This document shows, in pieces, positions 42,732 to 50,105 of a stretch of 64,000 bases of DNA. The DNA is from Streptomyces sp. NRRL WC-3626 (GTDB taxonomy: Bacteria; Actinomycetota; Actinomycetes; Streptomycetales; Streptomycetaceae). The translations under genes were made by a program, and so were the position numbers. How positions within the stretch are numbered: the stretch's first letter is position 1; the number at the start of each line of letters is the position of its first letter. The notes under the pieces were generated by a model. That model did no database searches and was not told where the DNA came from. It saw only the letters and a list, made by a program, of their open reading frames with translations. Location: positions 1-64,000 of the forward strand of contig NZ_JOCA01000010.1 in assembly GCF_000718785.1 (NCBI RefSeq), given 5' to 3'.

Positions 42732-44302
42732 GGGCCTGCCTCCTCGCCGGTGCCGCTCCGCGCGGTGTTCTCCGGCTGCCCCGCGAGCCCGTCGGCCCCG
42801 GCGGGCGGTGTGTGCGGGGCCTGCGCCGGTGCGGTGGGTGTGGTGCCGTAGCCCGGCGGCGGCTGCCACGCGGGCGGGGGCGCGTAGGGCGAGGGGGCCG
42901 GCGGCGGGGCGTAGGGCATGGCGGACGGCACCCCCGCGGTGGGCGGTACCGGGGGCGCGTAGGGCGTGGCGGGTGGCGGGCCCGGGACATACGGCGGTGT
43001 GGGGACCGGGGGTGCGTAGGGGCCGGGGGCCGCCGGGTACGGCGCGGCGGGCGCGTGTCCTGTTGGGGGCGTGTACGGCGGTGTGGCCGGCGGGGGCGGT
43101 GTGCTCAGTCCCGCGCCCGGCCCTGCCTCGGGTGCCGTCCCCGGCGTGGGTGTACCCGCACTCGGTCCCGCCCCCTGGGGCGGTGGCCCGGCAGGGCTCG
43201 CCGGGGGAAGCAGCGGCGGGTCCTGCGGGACGCCCGGGAGGCGCTGGTTGAGGATGTCGCTGACCGTGCGCAGTGCCAGCCGTTTGGGCCCCTCCAGCTC
43301 GAACTTCTCCGCGCCCTCGCTCCCCAGGAGTTCCTTCACCAGTTCCATCTGTGCCTGGATCATGCGCAGTTGGTCCTCGCGCATGCTGTTCATCACGAGC
43401 TGCGAGTCCTCCGGGTGCTGTGCGAGATGGAACGCCCAGGAGTGCACACCGCCCTGCGACAGATGCCACTGGTAGAACTCGATCCGCTCCGCCTCGAGCT
43501 GCTGCCGCTCCAGCGCGTGCCGGCCCTGGAGCATCAGCTGCTCGTGCTGCCAGTGCTGCTGTCGCAGGACCAGTTCCTGCTGCCGGCGCCCGTACTCCAT
43601 GGCCCGTTCGAGCTGGAGTTCGTCCTGCAGCCGGTGGCGCTGGTCCGTCTCCGTGTCGACCCGCATGCCCTGCTGTGCCGTATGGATCTGTTCGGCCGCG
43701 GAGTGGTCGATCGCCTGGAGCCGCTGCTGGTGGTCGATGTTCGCCCGGTCGCGGCGCAGCCGCAGGGTCCAGGTGACCTGGAGCCCCGCCGTCGCCCCGA
43801 GCGGCCCGAGGAGTGTGGCGGCCCGCAGCAGCTCCCGCTCGGCCGCCGCGCTGTCGGTGATGGTGAAGCCGCGGGTGACCGGCCTGGCCGCCCGCTGCAG
43901 CTCGCCGGTCAGCAGCGTGGGCACGTCCCGGATGCCGCTCGCCACGAACCGCGCCGCGTCCAGCACCTGCCAGGAGACGTCCACCTCCGCCGTGAACTCG
44001 AACGCGTCGTTGTCGCTGGGCAGGGCGAGGACGTCGGTGAACGGATGGACGCCCATGTCCACCTCGTACACCGCGGTGTACCGGCGGGACGCGATCTCGC
44101 CGCGGCTCGGGCGGGCCGGCGGGGGATAGGCCTCGTATCCGCCCTTCGGGGTGGAGAAGACCAGCGCGTGGTCGACGCGGACCACATGCTTCAGGGACAG
44201 CTCGAAGCGGGCGAGCTGCCGCACGGTGAGCACCGGGTCGGTCAGCCGCGTATGCCGGTCGGCGGGCTGCTGCCACTCGGGCGGGCGGTGGAAGGAAGGC
44301 AT
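42728..44302 (-). CDS. Band-7/SPFH-like coiled-coil protein with Pro-rich tail
   Basis: 524 residues. About 55-185 look like an SPFH (band 7) domain: ALPSDNDAFEFTAEVDVSWQV, then VPTLLTGELQRAARPVTRGF and GLQVTWTLRLRRD. Residues 190-290 are a Gln/Arg/Glu-rich coiled coil (RQQELVLRQQHWQHEQLML). Residues 345-505 are Pro/Ala/Gly-rich with repeated YAPPxPxP. No clear membrane helix. SPFH proteins assemble into large membrane-bound rings; in this operon it may scaffold the effector. Family call is by eye and moderately sure. Confidence 0.6.
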   Translation of the reverse strand: MPSFHRPPEWQQPADRHTRLTDPVLTVRQLARFELSLKHVVRVDHALVFSTPKGGYEAYPPPARPSRGEIASRRYTAVYEVDMGVHPFTDVLALPSDNDAFEFTAEVDVSWQVLDAARFVASGIRDVPTLLTGELQRAARPVTRGFTITDSAAAERELLRAATLLGPLGATAGLQVTWTLRLRRDRANIDHQQRLQAIDHSAAEQIHTAQQGMRVDTETDQRHRLQDELQLERAMEYGRRQQELVLRQQHWQHEQLMLQGRHALERQQLEAERIEFYQWHLSQGGVHSWAFHLAQHPEDSQLVMNSMREDQLRMIQAQMELVKELLGSEGAEKFELEGPKRLALRTVSDILNQRLPGVPQDPPLLPPASPAGPPPQGAGPSAGTPTPGTAPEAGPGAGLSTPPPPATPPYTPPTGHAPAAPYPAAPGPYAPPVPTPPYVPGPPPATPYAPPVPPTAGVPSAMPYAPPPAPSPYAPPPAWQPPPGYGTTPTAPAQAPHTPPAGADGLAGQPENTARSGTGEEAGP

Positions 44303-44314
44303 GGGCGTCTTTCG

Positions 44315-46543
44315 TCAGCGGGGTGGGAGTGTGCTCAGCAGCCGGGCGGCCACCTCCGGCGGAGGGTTGCCGTCCTCGCCGGGCATGGTGCGCAGCAGAT
44401 GGCTCAGCCGCTGGTACTCGGTCGGGGTGGTGACGAGCCTCGGCAGGAGCGCGGCGAGGGCCCATTCGGTGGTCGTGGAGCGGTTCGCGGCGAGCACCCA
44501 GTCGGCCAGTGCCGTGAGCGCGAGCCGGGTGTGTCCGGGATCGCCGAGGGCTTCCCGCCACAGGCGCGCGATGCCCTCCGTCGCGGTCCGGTCGTCGTCG
44601 GTGGCGGCGCGGGCGTACCACCGCAGGACCAGCGGGGTGCCGTACCGCTCGTCGTCCTCGGTGCGGCGGCAGGCGTTGACGAAGCCGCCGAGGGACAGGT
44701 CGCGCACGGCGGGTTCGTCGTCGAGGCGGGAGCACAGGTCGGTGAGGACCTCGGCGTCGGCCGGTGACAGCAGCAGCAGTTCCACGGCCTGGGTCAGTTC
44801 CCGTGCCATCTCCCCGTCGAAGTCGTCCGGACCGCCGGGGCGCCGGTACAGCGCGCGGGTGGCGTCGCGCAGCGCGGCGAGTGCCTGGGCCGGCCGTTCG
44901 GGTCCGATCAGCGCGTACGCCCGGACGGCCACCCAGTGCAGCCTGCGGTCCTCGGCCGTGGACCAGGCGTCGAGGATGCGGGGGATGTTGGGCGTGCCGA
45001 TGTGGTGGGCCAGGGTGAGCGCGTTGACCGCCACGAGCCGGTGCCGGAACCGGCCGGCGGTCGCCCACGGCTCGATGACCAGCGCCATCGCGGAGGGCAG
45101 GTCGGTACGGGCGAGGACGGCGACGGTGGACGCGGCCCGCGTACGGACGAGGGGCCGGCCGTCGTCGGCGAGACGGCGCAGCCAGGCGATCAGCGCGGGC
45201 CGCGCGGACGGGTGCCCCGTCCACACCTCCCGCAGCAGCACCAGGGCGGCCCGCTCGTCGTCGAACGCGGCCTTCGTCTGGGTCACCGGGCCCCACTCGG
45301 TGTGCTCCTCGGCCTCGTGGCGGTGGGCGCGGGCGAGCTGGAGACGCTTGCCGACATGGGTGCCGAAGACGGGGATCTCGGGGACACGGGACCGGTTCTC
45401 GGTCTGCTGCAGGAAGCCGTAGAGCAGATCGCCGAGTTCGGCGGTGAGCGCGTACGGGCCGTCGTCGAAGGCGGCGAGGGCGATGAGGAACGCCTTGTCC
45501 CGCAGGTGGACGGCGTTCTCGTCCTCTTCGAACCACTCCTGGACCTGGTTCTCCAGCGATCCGAGCGAGAAGCCGGCGACCTCCTGCTCGGTGACCTCGC
45601 CCGCCGCGTACCGGCCGAGGAGCTGGGCGAACGCGGCGGCCTCGCGCAGCTGGTGGCCGTGGTGCAGGAACTCCTTGACGTCCGGGAGACCGAGCAGGCG
45701 TCCGGCGGTCTCCTCGGTGGTGCGGGCGCGCAGGTGCGCGGCCAGCACGTCCTGGGCCGTGGGCGGCCGCCAGTCGGCGGGGGACACGTCGTCCTCCAGT
45801 ACGGCGGTGGGGCCGACCGTGATCACCGCGTACGCGTCCTGCCCGGCGAGCCGGTCCGCGGCGCCGAGCAGATGGGTCTCGCGCAGGGCGTTGCCGCGGC
45901 GGGTCGCGAGGTCGCACAGGAGGTATCCGCGGGCGCGGTCGTCGCCTCTGCCCGTGTCGGTGCCGTCGTCGCGGGCGCTGAACCGGTCGGCGAGGGAACC
46001 CGGTGTGGTGTCGCGGTCCAGCGCGAGCACGGGGGTGGCGCCGAGCCGGTGCAGCAGCATCAGGGCGGCCGTACGGCGGCCGGTGAAGCGGGCCCCGGAC
46101 AGCACCAGGACGCGGTCGCGGCGCAGCCGCTCCACGAGGCCGTCGAAGGTGTCGTCGGCGGTGACGAAGAAGGCGGCGAGCCGTTCCAGGGTGCGGTGCG
46201 GAATCTCCCCCGAGGCGGAGGCGGCCGTCGACAGCCCCGGGAACGACCAGTGGTGCACCGTCTTGCTGCCCATGACGACATCGCCGGTGACGCGGCCGCC
46301 CGAGACGCCGTGCTGGTCGCCGGCGGTGTAGCCACCGCCGAACCGGGAGTGCGCGCCGACCTTCATGGTGCGCGGGCTGTGGTCGACCAGGTCCCGCCGG
46401 GCCGCCCAGGCGTTCTGCGGCTGGTCACGCTCCTCCGTCTCCTCGGCGGAGCCGTCCTTGGGTGCCGCCTCGTCGGGAGCGGCCTCGCCGGGTGCGGCGA
46501 CGGCCCCCGGACCACTGCCGGCCGGCGGCTCCTGGCCGCTCAC
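44315..46543 (-). CDS. Degenerate P-loop / HEAT-repeat protein with Gly-rich pairing motif
   Basis: 742 residues. An acidic disordered lead (1-60) is followed by a Gly-rich motif at 68-95 (FGGGYTAGDQHGVSGG, then VTGDVVMGS) that matches the cyclase C-terminus. Residues 145-215 look like a P-loop fold: VLVLSGARFTGRRT replaces the Walker A Lys with Arg, and GYLLCD resembles Walker B. From about 430 on, alpha-helical HEAT/ARM-like repeats contain RTRAASTVAVLARTDL and similar. GTG start overlaps the cyclase stop by 4 bp. Likely a sensor or scaffold of the module; NTP hydrolysis is doubtful. Confidence 0.65.
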   Translation of the reverse strand: MSGQEPPAGSGPGAVAAPGEAAPDEAAPKDGSAEETEERDQPQNAWAARRDLVDHSPRTMKVGAHSRFGGGYTAGDQHGVSGGRVTGDVVMGSKTVHHWSFPGLSTAASASGEIPHRTLERLAAFFVTADDTFDGLVERLRRDRVLVLSGARFTGRRTAALMLLHRLGATPVLALDRDTTPGSLADRFSARDDGTDTGRGDDRARGYLLCDLATRRGNALRETHLLGAADRLAGQDAYAVITVGPTAVLEDDVSPADWRPPTAQDVLAAHLRARTTEETAGRLLGLPDVKEFLHHGHQLREAAAFAQLLGRYAAGEVTEQEVAGFSLGSLENQVQEWFEEDENAVHLRDKAFLIALAAFDDGPYALTAELGDLLYGFLQQTENRSRVPEIPVFGTHVGKRLQLARAHRHEAEEHTEWGPVTQTKAAFDDERAALVLLREVWTGHPSARPALIAWLRRLADDGRPLVRTRAASTVAVLARTDLPSAMALVIEPWATAGRFRHRLVAVNALTLAHHIGTPNIPRILDAWSTAEDRRLHWVAVRAYALIGPERPAQALAALRDATRALYRRPGGPDDFDGEMARELTQAVELLLLSPADAEVLTDLCSRLDDEPAVRDLSLGGFVNACRRTEDDERYGTPLVLRWYARAATDDDRTATEGIARLWREALGDPGHTRLALTALADWVLAANRSTTTEWALAALLPRLVTTPTEYQRLSHLLRTMPGEDGNPPPEVAARLLSTLPPR

Positions 46544-47340
46544 GGCCGCTCCGTTCTGCTGCCCATGACGACGTCGCCGGTGACCTGACCGCCGGAGACG
46601 CCGTGCTGGTCCCCGGCGACGTAACCGCCGCCGAAGCTCACCGTGCCGCCGCTGATGTCGAGGACCGGGCCCGGGGCCTCCCGTCGTCCGGCCGGCGCCG
46701 GGCGGTCCCCCGATCCGCCCGGTGCCTCCCCCGCCCCCCGTTCACCGTGGTCCCGGGAATCCCCGCTCTCCGGTACGGGGCCGTGCAGCCACGCCGTCAG
46801 CGGGCCGTTCTTGCTGTCGACCGTCATACGGTGGAAGGCGGCGACCGGGACGCCCGGATGGTCGTGCCGTACGACGCCGGTGTACACGGCGTCCGAGACG
46901 CAGAGGGCGAAGTCGTCGGCGCGTTCGCGCAGGGCCGCGCGGAGCAGGGCGGCGTCCAGCAGCCGGCAGGCGTGGTTCAGATCGGAGCCGACCCAGCCGT
47001 CGTGGCGGTCCACGGCCACGTATCCGGCGGCGACGACACCGCGCAGCCGGATCTGCGCGGAGCGGGACGCCATGCGGTTGACCGCCCGCAGTTGCTCGGG
47101 CACCGCGGTGAGCAGGGCCCGCAGCAGTGCCGTGACCGGGGCGTTGGCGTCGATCAGCTCCATCACCGCGTCACCGCGGTCGGCCCGCAGGCGGAGGGTC
47201 TCGTCGATGCCGGCGGTCTCCAGCGCGCGGTCGGTGACGTCGTAGAGCATGCGCCGCAGATACGCCTGCTCCACGTCGTCCCGGTCGCTGAACCTCTCGA
47301 TGTCCAGCAACAGGATCGTGCGGCTCACGGGGTCGGTCAT
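46540..47340 (-). CDS. Class III nucleotide cyclase-like protein (Pycsar cyclase candidate)
   Basis: 266 residues. The cyclase homology domain spans about 5-160. Metal-binding Asp13 (LLLDIERFS), Asp57 (RADRGDAVMEL) and the transition-state pair Asn122/Arg126 (SDLNHACRLL) are all present, so it looks active. The adenine-selecting Lys and Asp of adenylate cyclases are replaced (Ala53 and Gly115 by simple alignment), consistent with another base, possibly a pyrimidine. Residues 236-263 carry the Gly-rich motif shared with the next gene. First gene of the operon; GAAGGG precedes ATG 47340. Confidence 0.75.
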   Translation of the reverse strand: MTDPVSRTILLLDIERFSDRDDVEQAYLRRMLYDVTDRALETAGIDETLRLRADRGDAVMELIDANAPVTALLRALLTAVPEQLRAVNRMASRSAQIRLRGVVAAGYVAVDRHDGWVGSDLNHACRLLDAALLRAALRERADDFALCVSDAVYTGVVRHDHPGVPVAAFHRMTVDSKNGPLTAWLHGPVPESGDSRDHGERGAGEAPGGSGDRPAPAGRREAPGPVLDISGGTVSFGGGYVAGDQHGVSGGQVTGDVVMGSRTERP

Positions 47341-47499
47341 GGTCGCCCTTCGAACGGTGGGGATGGCCGTGCCGGGCAGCAAGAGTGCTGGGCGCGGGGG
47401 GTGGGGCGTGAGGGCGTATGACCCACTGAAACTGTGACCACGTACACAGACGCCCCCCGACGCACGCGGCGCAGCCCACACCCTCGCGCTCGCGTCCCC

Positions 47500-47559
47500 G
47501 TGCCCTGCGTCCTCGTGCCCTGCGTCCTCGTGCCCTGCGTCCTCGTGCCCTGCGTCCTC
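47500..47559 (+). repeat. 15-bp tandem repeat, four perfect copies
   Basis: GTGCCCTGCGTCCTC is repeated without change at 47500, 47515, 47530 and 47545, then decays into related GC-rich sequence. No spacers, so not a CRISPR. Likely variable in copy number. Confidence 0.95.
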
Positions 47560-47799
47560 GCGTCCCGCGTTCCCGCGCTCCGCCGCCCCCGCGCCTGCCG
47601 CGCTCCGCCGCCCCCGCGCCTGCCGTGCTGCGCGCACCCGCGCGTGCCGCGTGCCTGCCGCGCCCCGCGTCTGCCGCGCTGCGCCGCGTCTGCCGCGCTG
47701 CGCTGCGCCGCGCCCGCGCACCCGCGCACCCCCGCGCGTCGCGCGCCTGCCGCCGCCGATCCGCGCCCCGCGCGCCGTCCGCCGCCGATCCGCCGGTCC

Positions 47800-47836
47800 G
47801 CGGGCAGTCGTGCCGCAGGGCGGCACGGGTGGGCGC
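47800..47836 (+). repeat. Dispersed palindromic intergenic repeat, copy B
   Basis: Identical over 37 bases to 1172-1208. Together with copy C (47950-47987, opposite orientation) it forms a large inverted repeat with about 113 bases between. Confidence 0.8.
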
Positions 47837-47949
47837 GACGGCACCCCGTAAGCGCCGGGCCGCGCGACGTCCCCCCGCTCAGCCGTCACCCCGGGGTGGC
47901 TGCTGGGCGGGGGTGGGGGTGCGCTTGCCCCGCTGGAGGGGGTGCCGCT

Positions 47950-47987
47950 GCGCCCACCCGTGCCGCCCCAGCGGCACGACTGCCCGC
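47950..47987 (-). repeat. Dispersed palindromic intergenic repeat, copy C
   Basis: Reverse complement matches copies A and B except in the hairpin loop (GCTGGGGC in place of GCAGGGC). Its stem CGTGCCG/CGGCACG is kept, a compensated pattern expected for a functional hairpin. Confidence 0.75.
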
Positions 47988-48052
47988 AGCTAAGCGGGCT
48001 GCAGCGGCGCGGCTGGCCGCAGCTACGCCGGCTGTGGCGGTGTGGCTGACGG

Positions 48053-48805
48053 TTACGTGGGGGATTCCTGGCGGGGGGACGGGATGGCGGGGGCGGGATG
48101 GTCCGTCGCGGCGATTCGCCGGAGGACGTCGGGACGCAGGATCAGCAGCGTACGGCGGCCGGTCGAAACCGCCTCCTTCTCGCGAAGCTCCCGCAGCAGT
48201 CGCTGGACCATCTCCCGCGACGCGCCGACCGAGCCCGCGAGTTCCTGCTTGCTGAGCGGTACGGAGAGCTCGATGCCCCCGGCGGTACGGCGGCCGTGAC
48301 TGCGGGCCAGATCCAGCAGGAGCACCGCGAAACGCTGGCGGACGCTCATCGACGCGAACTCCAGCCGCCGCCGGTCGGCCGCCCGGGTGCGGTCCGCCGT
48401 GAGGCCGAGGAGGGCGAAGGACGCCGCGGGGGAGCGTCCCAGGAAGTCCTTGAAACGCCCGTGCTCCACGGCCACCGCCCGCACCGCCTCCAGCGCGGTC
48501 ACCGTCGCCGACCGGGGACGCCCGGTCAGCGCCGCCGACTCCCCGACGACGTCGCCCGCACCACGCAGGGCGAGCAGTGCCTCGTAGCCGTTGGCCGCCG
48601 CGGCTGTGACCTTCGTCCAGCCCTGGACGAGGAAGAGGACGTGAGAGGAGGGCTCACGCTGGTGCAGCAGCACGACCCGGGGAGCGAACCGCAGCTCCCG
48701 GCCGAGCGCGAGCAGTGCGGTCCGTTCCCGGCTCTCCAGACGGGCCAGAAACGGCACCCGGTCCTCCAGACCGCCGTCGTCCGGTCCGTGCGACGCCGAT
48801 GTCAT
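48053..48805 (-). CDS. Crp/Fnr-family transcription regulator
   Basis: 250 residues from ATG 48805. Residues 18-130 form the cyclic-nucleotide-binding beta-roll; the phosphate-binding cassette GDVVGESAALTGRPRSATVTA keeps the Gly-Glu pair (88-89) and the Arg (98) that contact the nucleotide ribose and phosphate. The HTH_Crp domain is C-terminal, with LSKQELAGSVGASREMVQRLL. Same strand as and upstream of the cyclase operon, so it could sense its product or control it. That link is inference; many such regulators in actinobacteria do not bind cAMP. Confidence 0.87.
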   Translation of the reverse strand: MTSASHGPDDGGLEDRVPFLARLESRERTALLALGRELRFAPRVVLLHQREPSSHVLFLVQGWTKVTAAAANGYEALLALRGAGDVVGESAALTGRPRSATVTALEAVRAVAVEHGRFKDFLGRSPAASFALLGLTADRTRAADRRRLEFASMSVRQRFAVLLLDLARSHGRRTAGGIELSVPLSKQELAGSVGASREMVQRLLRELREKEAVSTGRRTLLILRPDVLRRIAATDHPAPAIPSPRQESPT

Positions 48806-48993
48806 CAGGCTGAACCCCCCGTTCCTGTGCGGCGGACGGATCAAAGTACTGACCGCCCCCCATGTAAAGGGCGCGATCCGGCCAACGCGACATATCAGCC
48901 ATGGGGCGGACACGGAACGGGCGGGAGTGCTCACGGAGCGTTCACCGGATGAAGCGGGAGAAGTCCGGCGTGCCGGGCCGAACGGCATTTGTT

Positions 48994-49022
48994 TTGACCG
49001 CAGCGTATGCGGTAGGTACGCT
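48994..49022 (+). promoter_or_regulatory. Likely rpsL promoter with internal palindrome
   Basis: TTGACC (48994-48999), 17-base spacer, TACGCT (49017-49022). The inverted repeat ACCGCA-GCGTA-TGCGGT (48997-49013) fills the space between the boxes and could be an operator. The leader to rpsL is about 190 bases and shows no gene; upstream to 48806 only the Crp gene's start region is seen. Confidence 0.6.
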
Positions 49023-49221
49023 CAGACCTTGTGCCTGGGGTGTGCCCTGGCCTTCGTGCGTGCCATCACACCGCACCGGAGGGCGAGAACACGGCCACCG
49101 TAATTCAGCGCCTTCTTCTGCCTCGCGGTGGGAGTCCGCAGGATTCGACACACCCGACCGCGTGGGTCGGCGAATGTTTCAGGTTAGCTTCACCATTCGG
49201 CACACAGAAACCGGAGAAGTA

Positions 49222-49593
49222 GTGCCTACGATCCAGCAGCTGGTCCGGAAGGGCCGGCAGGACAAGGTCGAGAAGAACAAGACGCCCGCACTCGAGGGTT
49301 CGCCCCAGCGTCGTGGCGTCTGCACGCGTGTGTTCACGACCACCCCGAAGAAGCCGAACTCGGCCCTGCGTAAGGTCGCACGTGTGCGTCTGACCAGCGG
49401 CATCGAGGTCACGGCCTACATTCCGGGTGAGGGGCACAACCTGCAGGAGCACTCCATCGTGCTCGTGCGCGGCGGCCGTGTGAAGGACCTGCCGGGTGTT
49501 CGCTACAAGATCATCCGCGGTTCCCTCGACACCCAGGGTGTCAAGAACCGCAAGCAGGCCCGCAGCCGCTACGGCGCCAAGAAGGAGAAGTAA
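49222..49593 (+). CDS. rpsL: 30S ribosomal protein S12
   Basis: 123 residues, GTG 49222 with GGAGAAG upstream; longer frames run upstream without homology. The streptomycin-related loops are wild type: [11 protein letters not shown] and [11 protein letters not shown], with both lysines present. Part of the decoding centre. First gene of the rpsL-rpsG-fusA-tuf str operon. Confidence 0.97.
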   Translation: MPTIQQLVRKGRQDKVEKNKTPALEGSPQRRGVCTRVFTTTPKKPNSALRKVARVRLTSGIEVTAYIPGEGHNLQEHSIVLVRGGRVKDLPGVRYKIIRGSLDTQGVKNRKQARSRYGAKKEK

Positions 49594-49595
49594 GA

Positions 49596-50066
49596 ATGCC
49601 TCGTAAGGGCCCCGCCCCGAAGCGCCCGGTCATCATCGACCCGGTCTACGGTTCTCCTCTGGTGACCTCCCTGATCAACAAGGTGCTGCTCAACGGCAAG
49701 CGTTCCACCGCCGAGCGCATCGTCTACGGCGCCATGGAGGGTCTGCGTGAGAAGACGGGCAACGACCCGATCATCACGCTGAAGCGCGCGCTGGAGAACA
49801 TCAAGCCGACCCTCGAGGTCAAGTCCCGCCGTGTCGGTGGTGCGACGTACCAGGTTCCGATCGAGGTCAAGCCCGGTCGTGCCAACACGCTCGCGCTGCG
49901 CTGGCTGGTCGGTTACTCCCGCGCCCGTCGCGAGAAGACCATGACCGAGCGTCTGCTCAACGAGCTTCTCGACGCCTCCAACGGCCTCGGTGCCGCTGTG
50001 AAGAAGCGCGAGGACACGCACAAGATGGCCGAGTCCAACAAGGCCTTCGCGCACTACCGCTGGTAG
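49596..50066 (+). CDS. rpsG: 30S ribosomal protein S7
   Basis: 156 residues, full length, starting [13 protein letters not shown] two bases after the rpsL stop. It nucleates assembly of the 30S head. Conserved parts include [29 protein letters not shown] and the C-terminal AFAHYRW. Confidence 0.97.
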   Translation: MPRKGPAPKRPVIIDPVYGSPLVTSLINKVLLNGKRSTAERIVYGAMEGLREKTGNDPIITLKRALENIKPTLEVKSRRVGGATYQVPIEVKPGRANTLALRWLVGYSRARREKTMTERLLNELLDASNGLGAAVKKREDTHKMAESNKAFAHYRW

Positions 50067-50105
50067 TCGCTACCCACATCGAGACCGAGAGAAGACTGAA
50101 GCCTT

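Larger units (their letters stand above)
47341..48052. other. 712-base non-coding, repeat-rich gap
   Basis: Between the cyclase operon and the Crp/Fnr gene. It holds a perfect 15-bp tandem array (47500-47559), a longer stretch of imperfect GC-rich direct repeats built on CGCCGCCCCCGCGCCTGC (about 47575-47760), and two inverted copies of the dispersed 37-base element facing each other. Open frames through it are low-complexity in every frame, and I do not support any gene. The operon promoter must lie near 47341-47450. Confidence 0.7.

Noticed and set aside
42165..45917. A 1250-codon minus-strand frame through the cyclase operon
   Set aside because: Only the last 188 codons (the DUF5706 protein) have domain support. 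The rest is a shadow of the P-loop and SPFH-like genes in another frame.
47500..47559. CRISPR array
   Set aside because: The 15-bp repeats are directly adjacent with no spacers, and there are no cas genes.
47434..48255. Repeat-rich plus-strand protein with VPCVL repeats
   Set aside because: The composition is produced by GC-rich DNA repeats in a non-coding gap, it runs into the Crp gene on the other strand, and no ribosome site or domain is seen.
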